This document shows positions 33,671-41,811 of a stretch of DNA of 64,000 nt, one piece after another; position 1 is the stretch's first letter; each line of letters opens with the position of its first letter. This DNA comes from Arcicella rigui (GTDB lineage: Bacteria; Bacteroidota; Bacteroidia; Cytophagales; Spirosomataceae): contig NZ_JAYFUM010000026.1 in the NCBI RefSeq assembly GCF_034929435.1, positions 1-64,000 of the forward strand. Direction: 5' to 3'. The position numbers were made by a program, and so were the translations under genes. The notes below the pieces were generated by a model. The model had not been told where the DNA came from, ran no database searches, and saw only the letters and a list, made by a program, of their open reading frames with translations.

Positions 33671-34248
33671 TCTCCCAAAACCCAAAACAAATACAAAGCA
33701 AGAAACCAATTTTGTTTTAAATTTTGAATGGAGCGATGAAGTAGATTTGAGGCGGACTGACGATTCATTTCCATGATTTCGGCAATTTCTTCGATACTCA
33801 AACCTTCATAAAATTTTAAGAAGATAATTTCTTGTTGGCGTTTGGGTAAAGACGTAAGGATAGATTTTAGTTTTGCTTCATTTTCATAAAATAATTCTAA
33901 TTCTATGATTTCCGATTCTGGATTAACGCCCTCGCTAATGGGCAAATCAGTATCCAAATCGTCAGCGATATTTCGCTTTTCTTGGTTGAGTTTTTTGAAA
34001 AGATTATTACGAAGAGATTTTAATAAATAAATCGTCACGAATGGAGACGATTGCAGTTTTTCACGATGATCCCAAAGAAAAAGAAAGAGGTCTTGGATAC
34101 AATCTTTGATAAGTTCTTTGTCTTTGGTAAACTTTGTAGCATAATTATAAAGCACTCGATAATGGCTGTTTGCAAGTTGCCCAAGTGCCTGACTATCACC
34201 TTCTTTAAAGGATTTCCATAGTGCTGTATGATTGTTATTATGCTCCAT
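33658..34248 (-). CDS. ECF RNA polymerase sigma factor (SusCD/FecR-associated)
   Basis: A 196-residue ECF sigma of the large Bacteroidota family paired with FecR and SusC. The start at 34248 (MEHNNNHTALWKSFKEGD) is preferred over the upstream in-frame ATG at 34284, which would add 12 atypical residues. Region 2 includes FTKDKELIKDCIQDLFLFLW, and region 4 includes LPKRQQEIIFLKFYEGLSIE, then EIAEIMEMNRQSASNLLHRS. The C-terminus has a hydrophobic tail (WFLALYLFWVLGDF), common in this subgroup. It is the regulator at the head of the locus: sigma, fecR, susC, susD, SGBP, GH16. Confidence 0.9.
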   Translation of the reverse strand: MEHNNNHTALWKSFKEGDSQALGQLANSHYRVLYNYATKFTKDKELIKDCIQDLFLFLWDHREKLQSSPFVTIYLLKSLRNNLFKKLNQEKRNIADDLDTDLPISEGVNPESEIIELELFYENEAKLKSILTSLPKRQQEIIFLKFYEGLSIEEIAEIMEMNRQSASNLLHRSIQNLKQNWFLALYLFWVLGDFRN

Positions 34249-34413
34249 TTTGAAAGAAAAGTATTGCAAAATACTGCAAAACAATCAATAAATACTACAA
34301 TCTATACAAATCAACCAAAATTGATACAGGTCAAAGTAGCGTGCAGTATTAACCCAAAATGGCGTTGAATGTTTGATAAGAATTGATTTCGTTCTGAAAA
34401 AAAGCATCAAAAA

Positions 34414-34470
34414 GGGTTCACCTCAAATACAATTTGTGACTAAAACCCAAAATTGTATTGAAGTAAACCC
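34414..34470 (-). terminator. Terminator of the barrel-protein pair
   Basis: A long imperfect stem GGGTTcACcTCAAaTACAATTT (34414-34435) pairs with AAATTGTATTGAaGTaAACCC (34450-34470). It ends 8 bases before the stop codon of the gene at 34478. Confidence 0.6.
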
Positions 34471-34477
34471 GATTTAT

Positions 34478-35152
34478 TTATTTGAAAATATATCTAATAC
34501 CTAAGCCGTAGCTTAAAGAAACATTTGGACGAAAATTATAATTGAATTGATTGAAATTTCCTTCCACAGAATCGCCATTTCCAATAGTGTAATATTGATG
34601 AGTATTTCCCCAAGAATAGCCCAAACTGGCAATGTTCGCATTCAGCAGATTGGCAGTAACACTAAATCTATCGTTGACATGATACATGAATCCACCACTA
34701 CCATACAAATTTAAGTTGACCGAGTTGCCCACATTTTCTGTAAATCTAATAATCCCATTGCTTTGTGGTGTTGATGTGTAATTTTTGGTATAGCTAACGC
34801 CACCCATGATTCTACCATATACCCCAAACTTTCCGAAGATACTTTTGTAATACTCTTTTCCTTTGGCAAAACTGATATTTAGAATATTGTTTTCATAGGG
34901 ACTATTAGTGACTTTAATTAAATCTAAGGAAACATTCATTGAATAAATATTGGCAACATTTGGTGAGGTGTACTTTCCCCAATCTACCCCAATACCATAT
35001 CTTTTTTGAGGTATAAGATCTTGCTTTAGAGGGTGATTAATGTTCAATGAACCTTGAACAAAAGTATTACCAGTACTAAATTGAGCTTTTGCGGTGATAT
35101 TTGCGAAGAAGATTATCGCTAAAATTGAGAGTATTTTAATATTTGATTTCAT
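34478..35152 (-). CDS. Outer membrane beta-barrel-like protein
   Basis: A 224-residue protein with a signal peptide (1-23, ending ITAKAQ) and repeated amphipathic strands, ending in LSYGLGIRYIFK, an aromatic-rich terminal strand expected of a small outer membrane barrel. Strands such as YGIGVDWGKYTSPNVANIYS and FGVYGRIMGGVSYTKNYTS alternate polar and aromatic residues. It is paralogous in layout to the gene immediately upstream (13-base gap, same strand), and both begin with a FSTGNTFVQG/YETGTKYWQLEG-type strand. The function is unknown. The pair probably forms one transcription unit. Confidence 0.65.
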   Translation of the reverse strand: MKSNIKILSILAIIFFANITAKAQFSTGNTFVQGSLNINHPLKQDLIPQKRYGIGVDWGKYTSPNVANIYSMNVSLDLIKVTNSPYENNILNISFAKGKEYYKSIFGKFGVYGRIMGGVSYTKNYTSTPQSNGIIRFTENVGNSVNLNLYGSGGFMYHVNDRFSVTANLLNANIASLGYSWGNTHQYYTIGNGDSVEGNFNQFNYNFRPNVSLSYGLGIRYIFK

Positions 35153-35165
35153 TTTTTGGGAAGGT

Positions 35166-35801
35166 TTAGAAGGTTTTACCGATAGAAATTGATAATGAGT
35201 TTACATTCATAACACTGTTAAGTTGAAGTTCTGTGGCGATAGAATTACCATATCTTTTTTGATACGCTCCAACATTTATCAAAGAAGTTTGTCCATTGAT
35301 GAACCACTTTTTATTGACAAAATAACGTAAACCAACATTCAAGCCTGATTCAAGCGAAAAACTATGATAGGATAAATCTTGACTACCCGTTTGGAAACCA
35401 TAGCTTCCACTGGCATACACTTCTCCAAAAAGAGCAAGCGATTTGGTCAAAGGCTTAAACTTGGCTACAAAATAACCACCACCAACGGTATGATAATACG
35501 TTTTACTCTTGGTTTGTCCGCTACTGATATGATAAGTAGAAGCATCTAAATTATAATTGGCAAACCAACCTTTGGCAAGGTAATTTTCTGTAAAAACACC
35601 TCTTTTAAAACTTAGTGAAGACCTATTGCTGGAGGATTCTTCGTGATAAGAATAAGGAGTCACAATTTTGGAAGCACTTACATTTCCCGAAAATGCACCT
35701 TCGAGTTGCCAATACTTTGTACCTGTTTCATACTGAGCTTTAGAGAGGAAACTTACCATGAACATCATCATCGTAAGCAGGAAGAGTTTTTTACTGAGCA
35801 T
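35166..35801 (-). CDS. Outer membrane beta-barrel-like protein (paralogue)
   Basis: A 211-residue partner of the preceding gene: signal peptide (1-22, ending FLSKAQ), then about eight amphipathic strands (for example YYHTVGGGYFVAKFKPLT, LALFGEVYASGSYGFQTG, LNVGLRYFVNKKWFINGQ) and a C-terminal phenylalanine (LSISIGKTF), the usual outer-membrane insertion signal. No ligand-binding motif is recognised. It is the first gene of the two-gene unit, with a ~260-base upstream gap to the terminator at 36007. Confidence 0.65.
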   Translation of the reverse strand: MLSKKLFLLTMMMFMVSFLSKAQYETGTKYWQLEGAFSGNVSASKIVTPYSYHEESSSNRSSLSFKRGVFTENYLAKGWFANYNLDASTYHISSGQTKSKTYYHTVGGGYFVAKFKPLTKSLALFGEVYASGSYGFQTGSQDLSYHSFSLESGLNVGLRYFVNKKWFINGQTSLINVGAYQKRYGNSIATELQLNSVMNVNSLSISIGKTF

Positions 35802-36006
35802 AGTGATAGAGATTTTTTAAATTATTATTGTTTTACTTAACGTCGGCGAAAGTAGTAGCCACACAGACAGCAAACAAGTAAGCAATAGCCAAAATGACTA
35901 TATTTAAGAGTATTTAACACTTTTAGGTGCTGAAAATGATTTTTTACCGTAAAAAATGTTAGACAGTTTTTGTACAACCCATTTTGAACACTCTATAATC
36001 AAACAA

Positions 36007-36046
36007 AAAAAACGGTTGCGAATTTTACAATTTGCAACCGTTTTTT
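36007..36046. terminator. Strong terminator hairpin
   Basis: AAAAACGGTTGC / GCAACCGTTTTT closes a 14-base loop with A- and T-runs on both sides. It sits 18 bases past the kinase gene stop at 36064 and could work in both directions. Confidence 0.8.
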
Positions 36047-36063
36047 ACTTATAATTTTAATAA

Positions 36064-36822
36064 CTACACTAAAACGTAAGGTAATTTTATCATAAAAATT
36101 GTCCCAGCTTGTTCTTGACTACTGAGACTCAATTCGCCGTTGAGTTGTTGGGTAAATTCTTTTGCGATGTCTAAACCAAGACTAATATTGTGTGGTTGTA
36201 AAATATTTTTGGTTTTAGGAGAAATGGCTAATAGCTCTCTTTTTTTTGAATCGGGAATGCCAATTCCATAGTCTTTAACACTGATAAGGAAGTGATGCTC
36301 GAAATAACTTAAATGTATTTCAGGATTTTGGGCAGAATGTTCAGAAAATTTGAAGGCATTTTCGATAAGTTGGTTTAGGATTTGTCTCAAAATTAATCTA
36401 TCTGAAACAATCTGTTTTTCGCTCGGAGGAAGAAAAAGTTTGATTCCTCTATCCTCATACACTTCATCAAATTCATCGGCAATTTTTTCAATAAACTTTT
36501 TAATCTGAATCATTTCTTTCTTCACAAGTAATTCGCTCTCAATTGATTCATCCAAGTTCAAGGAGTCTGTAACAATATTGGTCAATCTGTGTACTTGTGA
36601 CACAATATTATTCAAATGGATAAAGGCTTTATGGCTTAACTCCGCATCGTGGGTTTGCCCAATGTACATATTGAGTAATTCTGTTGAGCTAAGAATAATG
36701 GATAGTGGTGTCCTAAATTGATGAGATACTTCTGACAAGGCATGAGACTTCATTCGATTCAAGTGTTTTTCTTTAGCCAATTGTAACTCGGTATTTTTGA
36801 TAGTTTTAATGCAGGATTTCAC
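36064..36822 (-). CDS. Sensor histidine kinase lacking an input domain
   Basis: A 252-residue cytoplasmic histidine kinase core. The phosphoacceptor is H34 in SEVSHQFRTPLS (HisKA domain, about 25-95). The ATPase domain has the N box NQLIENAFKFSEH, G1 box KDYGIGIPDSK, a weak F/G2 region with NISLGLDIAKEF, and ends GTIFMIKLPYVLV. Only ~20 residues precede the H-box helix, so it has no sensor or membrane part of its own. The input is probably a partner protein, or the gene is a shortened relative of the divergent kinase at 37316, with which it shares the 'TPL/IxSILSS/T-TLE/EL' H-box style. The partner response regulator may be that at 39084. Confidence 0.85.
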   Translation of the reverse strand: MKSCIKTIKNTELQLAKEKHLNRMKSHALSEVSHQFRTPLSIILSSTELLNMYIGQTHDAELSHKAFIHLNNIVSQVHRLTNIVTDSLNLDESIESELLVKKEMIQIKKFIEKIADEFDEVYEDRGIKLFLPPSEKQIVSDRLILRQILNQLIENAFKFSEHSAQNPEIHLSYFEHHFLISVKDYGIGIPDSKKRELLAISPKTKNILQPHNISLGLDIAKEFTQQLNGELSLSSQEQAGTIFMIKLPYVLV

Positions 36823-37315
36823 AATGGTATTTAGGTTTATGTATGTGTGTGTTCAAAAAATGTTCATTCTTTCAATTTTTGGAAGAAACGCTTATTTCAG
36901 AAAAGCTTAATTTATATCACTCTACTAACAGTAATTTCGACATCAAACTCATTTATTCATATTTCAAGGAAGAAGCACGATTGATATTTTGATGTAAAAC
37001 TTAAGCAATCATTTTTAAGTGCAAACTATACATAATAAGCGAGCTACACAATAGCTATAAGTAGTTAAATACACCCACAAATCAAATCTAATATTCATAA
37101 ATGCTTGTAAGTTGTTAGCTCCAATGTTAATTTTTGCACATAAAATTGGATTGTGATAATTATTTGCTCCTTAGTTTACAAAAAATGACTCCCAATCTAA
37201 ACTATTTCACTTCAAGCCTCAATAATATTACTCAAAGGTTTTACAGTATAATTATCTCAAATCATTTTATAAAATTTCAACATTTATCCAATATAAGTAA
37301 ATAACAGTAATCAAT
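36823..37315. other. Divergent intergenic region between two kinase genes
   Basis: About 490 AT-rich bases between divergently transcribed histidine kinase genes, so it must hold both promoters. I saw no strong palindrome, repeat or ORF and could not assign promoter boxes with confidence. Confidence 0.5.
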
Positions 37316-38442
37316 ATGCCACAAGAAAAGCTTTCAAAGACCCAAGTACCTCATCCCGTTGAGGACTATATGTATGCCATTAATGCAAACTATGAATTTA
37401 TATTTTTCAGTAAAAGCTTTGCCGAATTGTACAAATCAATTCATTCGGAGTATCCAGAATTGCACAAAAAAAGTTTGATTTTTTCAAACCCAATCAAAGA
37501 TGTAGAACTTTTATCGCTGTCAAGCCGATTAAAAAAATCATTTAAAAAGGCTTTGAATGGCAAGTCTTTTCAATTGATGAAAAAAATCAATACAAAAGTT
37601 TTTACTGAATTTTATTATCCCATTTTTGATTCAACCAACAAGGTGGTCGGATGTGTGGTGCTGGGAAATCAATTAATAGAGCATAATAAATCTAATACGG
37701 AACTACAAAAAATAGTAGTGGAGCTGAACAAAGAACTCAAAAAGGAAAAAGAGAAAAATCAGACCTACTCAAAATTGGTAAACATGACCTACCACGAAAT
37801 TAAAACGCCAATTTTTTCTATTCTTTCAACCTTAGAAACCGTTGATGCTTATATTTCAAATCAACAAAATGATAGTCTAAATTTTATCAGTAAAAAAATG
37901 CGTGTAATTCAGTCGGAAACAAACAGAATTGCCAATATGATTAATCATGAACTAAGTATCGACAACAGTATTTTCCTGAAAAGAAATATTATTAAAGAAG
38001 AAGTTGACCTTTTGAAATTGATAGAGGCTATCATCGAAAGACAAAACAGGCTTCAGAAAGACAACCGAAAAGTGGAACTTAGTGTAATTGGAGAAAAAAA
38101 AAAATCTTTGCCAATCCACAGCATTTAATTCACATTATTGATAATCTTCTTTCAAATGCCTTCAAATATTCTTATAACAAACCCAATCCAAGAGTAGTGA
38201 TTTCATTTCTAAAAGATGAATTTCAGATTTTGGTCTTGGATTCAGGCATTGGCATTCCGCACAATGAACAAGCATATATTTATGAACCTTTTTTTAGGGC
38301 AAAAAATGTTGGTTCGATTCAAGGCAACGGACTTGGTTTAGAAATTGTGAAAGATTTAGTTTTACTGAATAATGGCTACATCAATTTTGAAAGCAAAGAA
38401 AACCAAGGTACTTTATTTAGTGTAGGTTTTCCATACATTTAG
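37316..38442 (+). pseudogene. PAS-type sensor histidine kinase, frameshifted at an A11 tract
   Basis: Two adjacent ORFs form one kinase. The first (37316-38128) has a PAS-like sensor (about 15-120), a coiled-coil linker and the HisKA domain with H160 in VNMTYHEIKTPI. It then ends shortly after an 11-base A run at 38094-38104. Just after the run, reading in the other frame gives IFANPQHLIHIIDNLLSNAF, the missing N box, and continues without a stop through DSGIGIPHNEQAYIYEPFF and GNGLGLEIVKD to the TAG at 38442. Adding one A (or removing two) restores a normal ~375-residue kinase. It may be a real mutation, phase variation, polymerase slippage or a sequencing error. The downstream regulator is at 39084. 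Confidence 0.85.
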
Positions 38443-39083
38443 ACCTTCACGTTTGTTACACTTTAAGCATATAAAAGTCACTTCGTTTCTTACAAAATTT
38501 TGTATGCTACCCTGTTATTTTCAAGTTTTCTCATCATTTCTGTCTCTTTTTTTCCTCTAAAAAACGAAATAAAGACAGCATTGAAATTTTAATTATTATT
38601 AAAATATACAATAGGAAAAAAGCTTATTCAAAAGGAACTGCCTTGTATATAAGTATTTAGCAAATAAAATTCTAAGTATTTTTTAGTCAACGATTAACAT
38701 AAATCAAATTAACTATAATTAGTAATTGTTTACTTTAAAAATAATACTGAAATTTGTGAGGCTAATAGCAGCGACTAACACACAAATTCAACATTAAAGA
38801 CCATTTAATCACTATGTTAAAACAACCTGTAACCTTTTTTTTGTATAAAACTACCTGTTTTGTACAAGCCAGAAAGCTCGCCCAATTTCTCACACAATGC
38901 CCTCAAAAAACTTCTCTATTTTCCTTAAAAGCTTTACTAATGTGATTTCATAATTAACATAAAACTTTTTAGTCAATAAAGTTTTTGTCAGGAATACTGT
39001 TATCTGTCGAATCTATGTTCGATGATTTTCTGTTTTACATAAAATTCAGATAGTAGAAATTGGCAATTAAATCAAACAAGTAT
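38443..39083. other. Intergenic region, no supported gene
   Basis: About 640 AT-rich bases. The only small ORF worth noting is 38814-38945 on the plus strand (43 codons, MLKQPVTFFLYK...), which has no recognisable feature and is probably fortuitous. No hairpin followed by a T-run was found after the kinase. Confidence 0.4.
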
Positions 39084-39719
39084 ATGAAAATACCATTAGG
39101 AATTATCGAAGATGATATTGTACTAAGAGAAAGTATTGAATCGTTTTTCTCTGCCTACTCTCAGATAGAAATTGTATTTTCTTTAAGTAGTATCGAAAAC
39201 TTTCTTTATAATGAAAAAAGGATAAAAAAAGCCCCCAATATAGTTCTGATTGACATTGCTTTATCGGGGCTATCAGGAATAGAAGGAATTAGTATTATTC
39301 GTAGTTTTTACCCCAAGACAAACATCATTATCATAAGCGGCGTATGTAACGAAACTTCAGTTTGGAAAGCCGTGATGGCGGGTGCAAATGGCTATTTGAA
39401 AAAGCCTTTTTCTCTGAAAACAATCATTGATAAAATAGAATTACTCACCAATAGTGGAACACTTATTTCGCAGGAAGTCGGTGAAGTTTTGTACTCATTT
39501 CTTTCTAACAAAAAGAAAGACAAGCAGATAGCTATTTTTGGACTTTTGACAAAAAGAGAAATTGAAGTGGTAAATTTATTACTGCTTGGATTTTCGTATA
39601 AGAAAATCGCAGACAGTTTAAATGTAAGCTATTATACCGTGAATGCCCATATCAAAAACATTTATGGAAAACTAAAAATAAATTCAAAGGATGAACTAAT
39701 AATATTATTTTACCAATAA
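39084..39719 (+). CDS. NarL/LuxR-type response regulator
   Basis: A 211-residue response regulator starting at the ATG 39084 (MKIPLGIIEDDI). The longer frame from a TTG at 39060 is less likely. The receiver domain has acidic residues E9-D11, phosphoacceptor D57 in NIVLIDIALSGLSG, and the conserved lysine in GYLKKPFS. The C-terminal LuxR/GerE HTH (about 145-205) reads LTKREIEVVNLLLLGFSYKK, then VNAHIKNIYGKLKIN. It binds DNA as a phosphorylation-activated dimer in this family. It follows the frameshifted kinase on the same strand and may pair with it or with the kinase at 36064. Confidence 0.88.
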   Translation: MKIPLGIIEDDIVLRESIESFFSAYSQIEIVFSLSSIENFLYNEKRIKKAPNIVLIDIALSGLSGIEGISIIRSFYPKTNIIIISGVCNETSVWKAVMAGANGYLKKPFSLKTIIDKIELLTNSGTLISQEVGEVLYSFLSNKKKDKQIAIFGLLTKREIEVVNLLLLGFSYKKIADSLNVSYYTVNAHIKNIYGKLKINSKDELIILFYQ

Positions 39720-39812
39720 CAAAGGCTTTCACTTTCTTGGTAGAGTATAAAGTTTAGAACTTCGCCTTTATAGATACTAACTAATTACTAATTATTACTA
39801 ACACACACAATC

Positions 39813-40121
39813 ATGTCAAATCTTACGCAAAATTACTTCCCTTTGTTGGGAATAATTGGTCTGTTGTTTTCTTTTCAAGTATGTATGCTAATATATTATT
39901 TTTCAAGGAAATCAGATAAAAACCAATGTCCCGTATGCAACAACAAACTGAGTGGAACAAGAGTACCAAGACCCTTTCTGGTAAAGCTATTCTTATCAAT
40001 TTATATTCATGACATACGCTATTATAAATGTTTATCTTGTTACAATCATTTTTTCATTAATCCTTCAAGTCAAGAAAAAACTAAAGTTGAGCAAACTGAT
40101 TCAACTCAACACAAAATTTAA
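39813..40121 (+). CDS. Small membrane-anchored zinc-ribbon-like protein
   Basis: A 102-residue protein of unknown family. One N-terminal membrane helix spans about 9-31 (FPLLGIIGLLFSFQVCMLIY). It is followed by two CxxC knuckles, C39-P-V-C42 and C73-L-S-C76, about 31 residues apart, which form a likely zinc ribbon on the cytoplasmic side. The segment between them is basic and hydrophobic (RVPRPFLVKLFLSIYIHD). The tail is polar. It lies 93 bases downstream of the response regulator, which suggests cotranscription or control by it. It is followed by a strong terminator. Confidence 0.65.
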   Translation: MSNLTQNYFPLLGIIGLLFSFQVCMLIYYFSRKSDKNQCPVCNNKLSGTRVPRPFLVKLFLSIYIHDIRYYKCLSCYNHFFINPSSQEKTKVEQTDSTQHKI

Positions 40122-40270
40122 CCTCAGCGTTATTTTTTATTAAAATGAAATTCTATAAGTATGGCTGAATTTTCAAAAACATATAGTCAATAACGTTCTT
40201 TATCTTATCCTGTCTTTGTATGAATGTTAGGAAGTACAAATTCGTAAGCAAGAATATATAGATATTTCAA

Positions 40271-40310
40271 AAAAAAGAGCATGCCAACGATTGTTAGCAT
40301 GCTCTTTTTT
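40271..40310. terminator. Bidirectional terminator
   Basis: AAAAAAGAGCATGC / GCATGCTCTTTTTT is a perfect 14-bp stem with a 12-base loop. It lies between the convergent zinc-ribbon gene and the lipoprotein gene at 40344. Confidence 0.85.
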
Positions 40311-40343
40311 ATGGGAAATTATTCCTACAATTAGCTTTGCGTG

Positions 40344-41309
40344 TTACTTCTGTACTTTAATATCAAAAGTAATCGACCCAGCCGTACCTACCACAATATC
40401 TGTGATTTTCACCAATCCTTTTTTACCTCTACCATTCGAGAAAGCATATACTTTATCTTTTTCAACAACAATAGATTGGTTTGTAGAAGGAATTGTTAAA
40501 GCGGCTAAAGCGGCATCATTTACAGTAGCGAAATCTACCGAAGAAGGTGCTGCCACAAAATAAGTAGCCGACCCTCCGCCTGTGTACGAGCCTGCACAAT
40601 CAGTAGAAGCACCAGCAGCAGTACTTAATCCAAATGAAGTACTTCTGGCAGGGTTCGACATTAAAGTTGATTTCAAAGGAGAACCTACCGAAGCATAAGT
40701 AATATCAACATATTTAATGTTTGAATCTAAATCACATACTTTATAAACGTCACCTGTTGCCGAAGTTACTCTTGAACCAAGAGCGTTTGTTTGAGCTCCT
40801 AAAGTAATGCCTGGCCAAGAAGCGATTTGTGCTTCAGATGAAATATTTACTACCAAAGTTTTACGAGTAACGTTTGCCGAAGTGCTGTTGGCATCAGTCG
40901 ATGTGTTATCATAAACATCAAAGTGAATATACACTTTACCCGAACTTGGCGAAACTGTATAATCAATCGTTTGAGTTTGTTCGTCTTTGTTTTTCAATTT
41001 GATTTCAAACAAAGGCGTAGCATTCTTAGCTCGATAGTTAGCTTGAGTTTCTACAAAAACACGTAAAATACGTGGCTTTCCGCCAGTAGGTGTTTTTTTA
41101 ATCAACAAGGAAACGTTGATGTTGTCGGCGTTGGCAGCTACTACCGAAGGATTCGCATTCAAAGCTGGGTCGGTAAAAGTAACATCCAAACTTCCCGTTG
41201 CCGCAGGCAAAGAATTATCAACAGGAGTTGGTTGAACGTCTGGCGTAACACCACAAGCAGCTACAATGGCTACTAAGATAGAGAGGAACAAATAAGAAAG
41301 TTTTTTCAT
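40344..41309 (-). CDS. Putative lipoprotein, 321 residues, beta-rich
   Basis: Not recognised beyond being a surface-type lipoprotein. The lipobox is IVAAC (C19), followed by a proline/threonine tether (PDVQPTPVDNS). The mature protein is rich in threonine, serine, alanine and short beta strands (LDVTFTDPALNANPSVVAAN, KVYIHFDVYDNTS, GSITFDIKVQK), consistent with two Ig/jelly-roll-like domains. It contains one Cys pair (VCDLDS and STDCAGS) that could form a disulfide. It stands alone, ahead of a 500-base gap, with the terminator at 40271 on its 3' side. Confidence 0.7.
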   Translation of the reverse strand: MKKLSYLFLSILVAIVAACGVTPDVQPTPVDNSLPAATGSLDVTFTDPALNANPSVVAANADNINVSLLIKKTPTGGKPRILRVFVETQANYRAKNATPLFEIKLKNKDEQTQTIDYTVSPSSGKVYIHFDVYDNTSTDANSTSANVTRKTLVVNISSEAQIASWPGITLGAQTNALGSRVTSATGDVYKVCDLDSNIKYVDITYASVGSPLKSTLMSNPARSTSFGLSTAAGASTDCAGSYTGGGSATYFVAAPSSVDFATVNDAALAALTIPSTNQSIVVEKDKVYAFSNGRGKKGLVKITDIVVGTAGSITFDIKVQK

Positions 41310-41811
41310 GATTTTAAAAAATAAAATGTAAGGGTTATTAAATAGTACTTCAAATAATACGTAGATAAAAAATTAAGTCACTCAAAAACACAAAAACCTT
41401 CTGAATAAAGCAACTGTCAGGCGAAAAATTCCAAATGATGAATCTTTATAAAATTATACTTCTGTTTGATTATTTAAGCTTTAAAAGAGAAAAATTAAAG
41501 TAATATTAAAAATTTATTAATTTACTTATTTTCAATAAATTAAAGCTATTTATCTCAACTAAAATAAAGAGCTTCTTTTGAAGTTTTAGTTGACCATGCA
41601 AAAATACAAAAAATCATATTAAGAAACAGCATTTACTTGAATTATATACTGTCGTAGCCAACGAATTCGCTACGGTAGTTAGGGAAAATTAGCCCAAGAT
41701 ACCTACAATAAATCCTTGTTGAATTAAAGTAAAAGTATAAATTCGTTAAAATTCAGAGTCAAAAATCTAAAATCATTATCCATTTTAGCAATCACAAAAA
41801 ACGCTTTTTTT
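41310..41811. other. Divergent intergenic region with a small palindrome
   Basis: About 500 AT-rich bases between divergent genes. The only clear structure is CTGTCGTAGC / GCTACGGTAG (41648-41677), an imperfect hairpin with a 10-base loop and no T-run. Promoters for both genes must be here but are not assignable by eye. Confidence 0.45.

Noticed and set aside
38814..38945. 43-codon plus-strand ORF in the kinase-regulator gap
   Set aside because: It has no membrane segment, motif or coding signature, and AT-rich gaps of this size yield such ORFs by chance.
39060..39083. TTG start for the NarL-type regulator
   Set aside because: The ATG at 39084 places the receiver's first strand directly at the N-terminus, as is normal.
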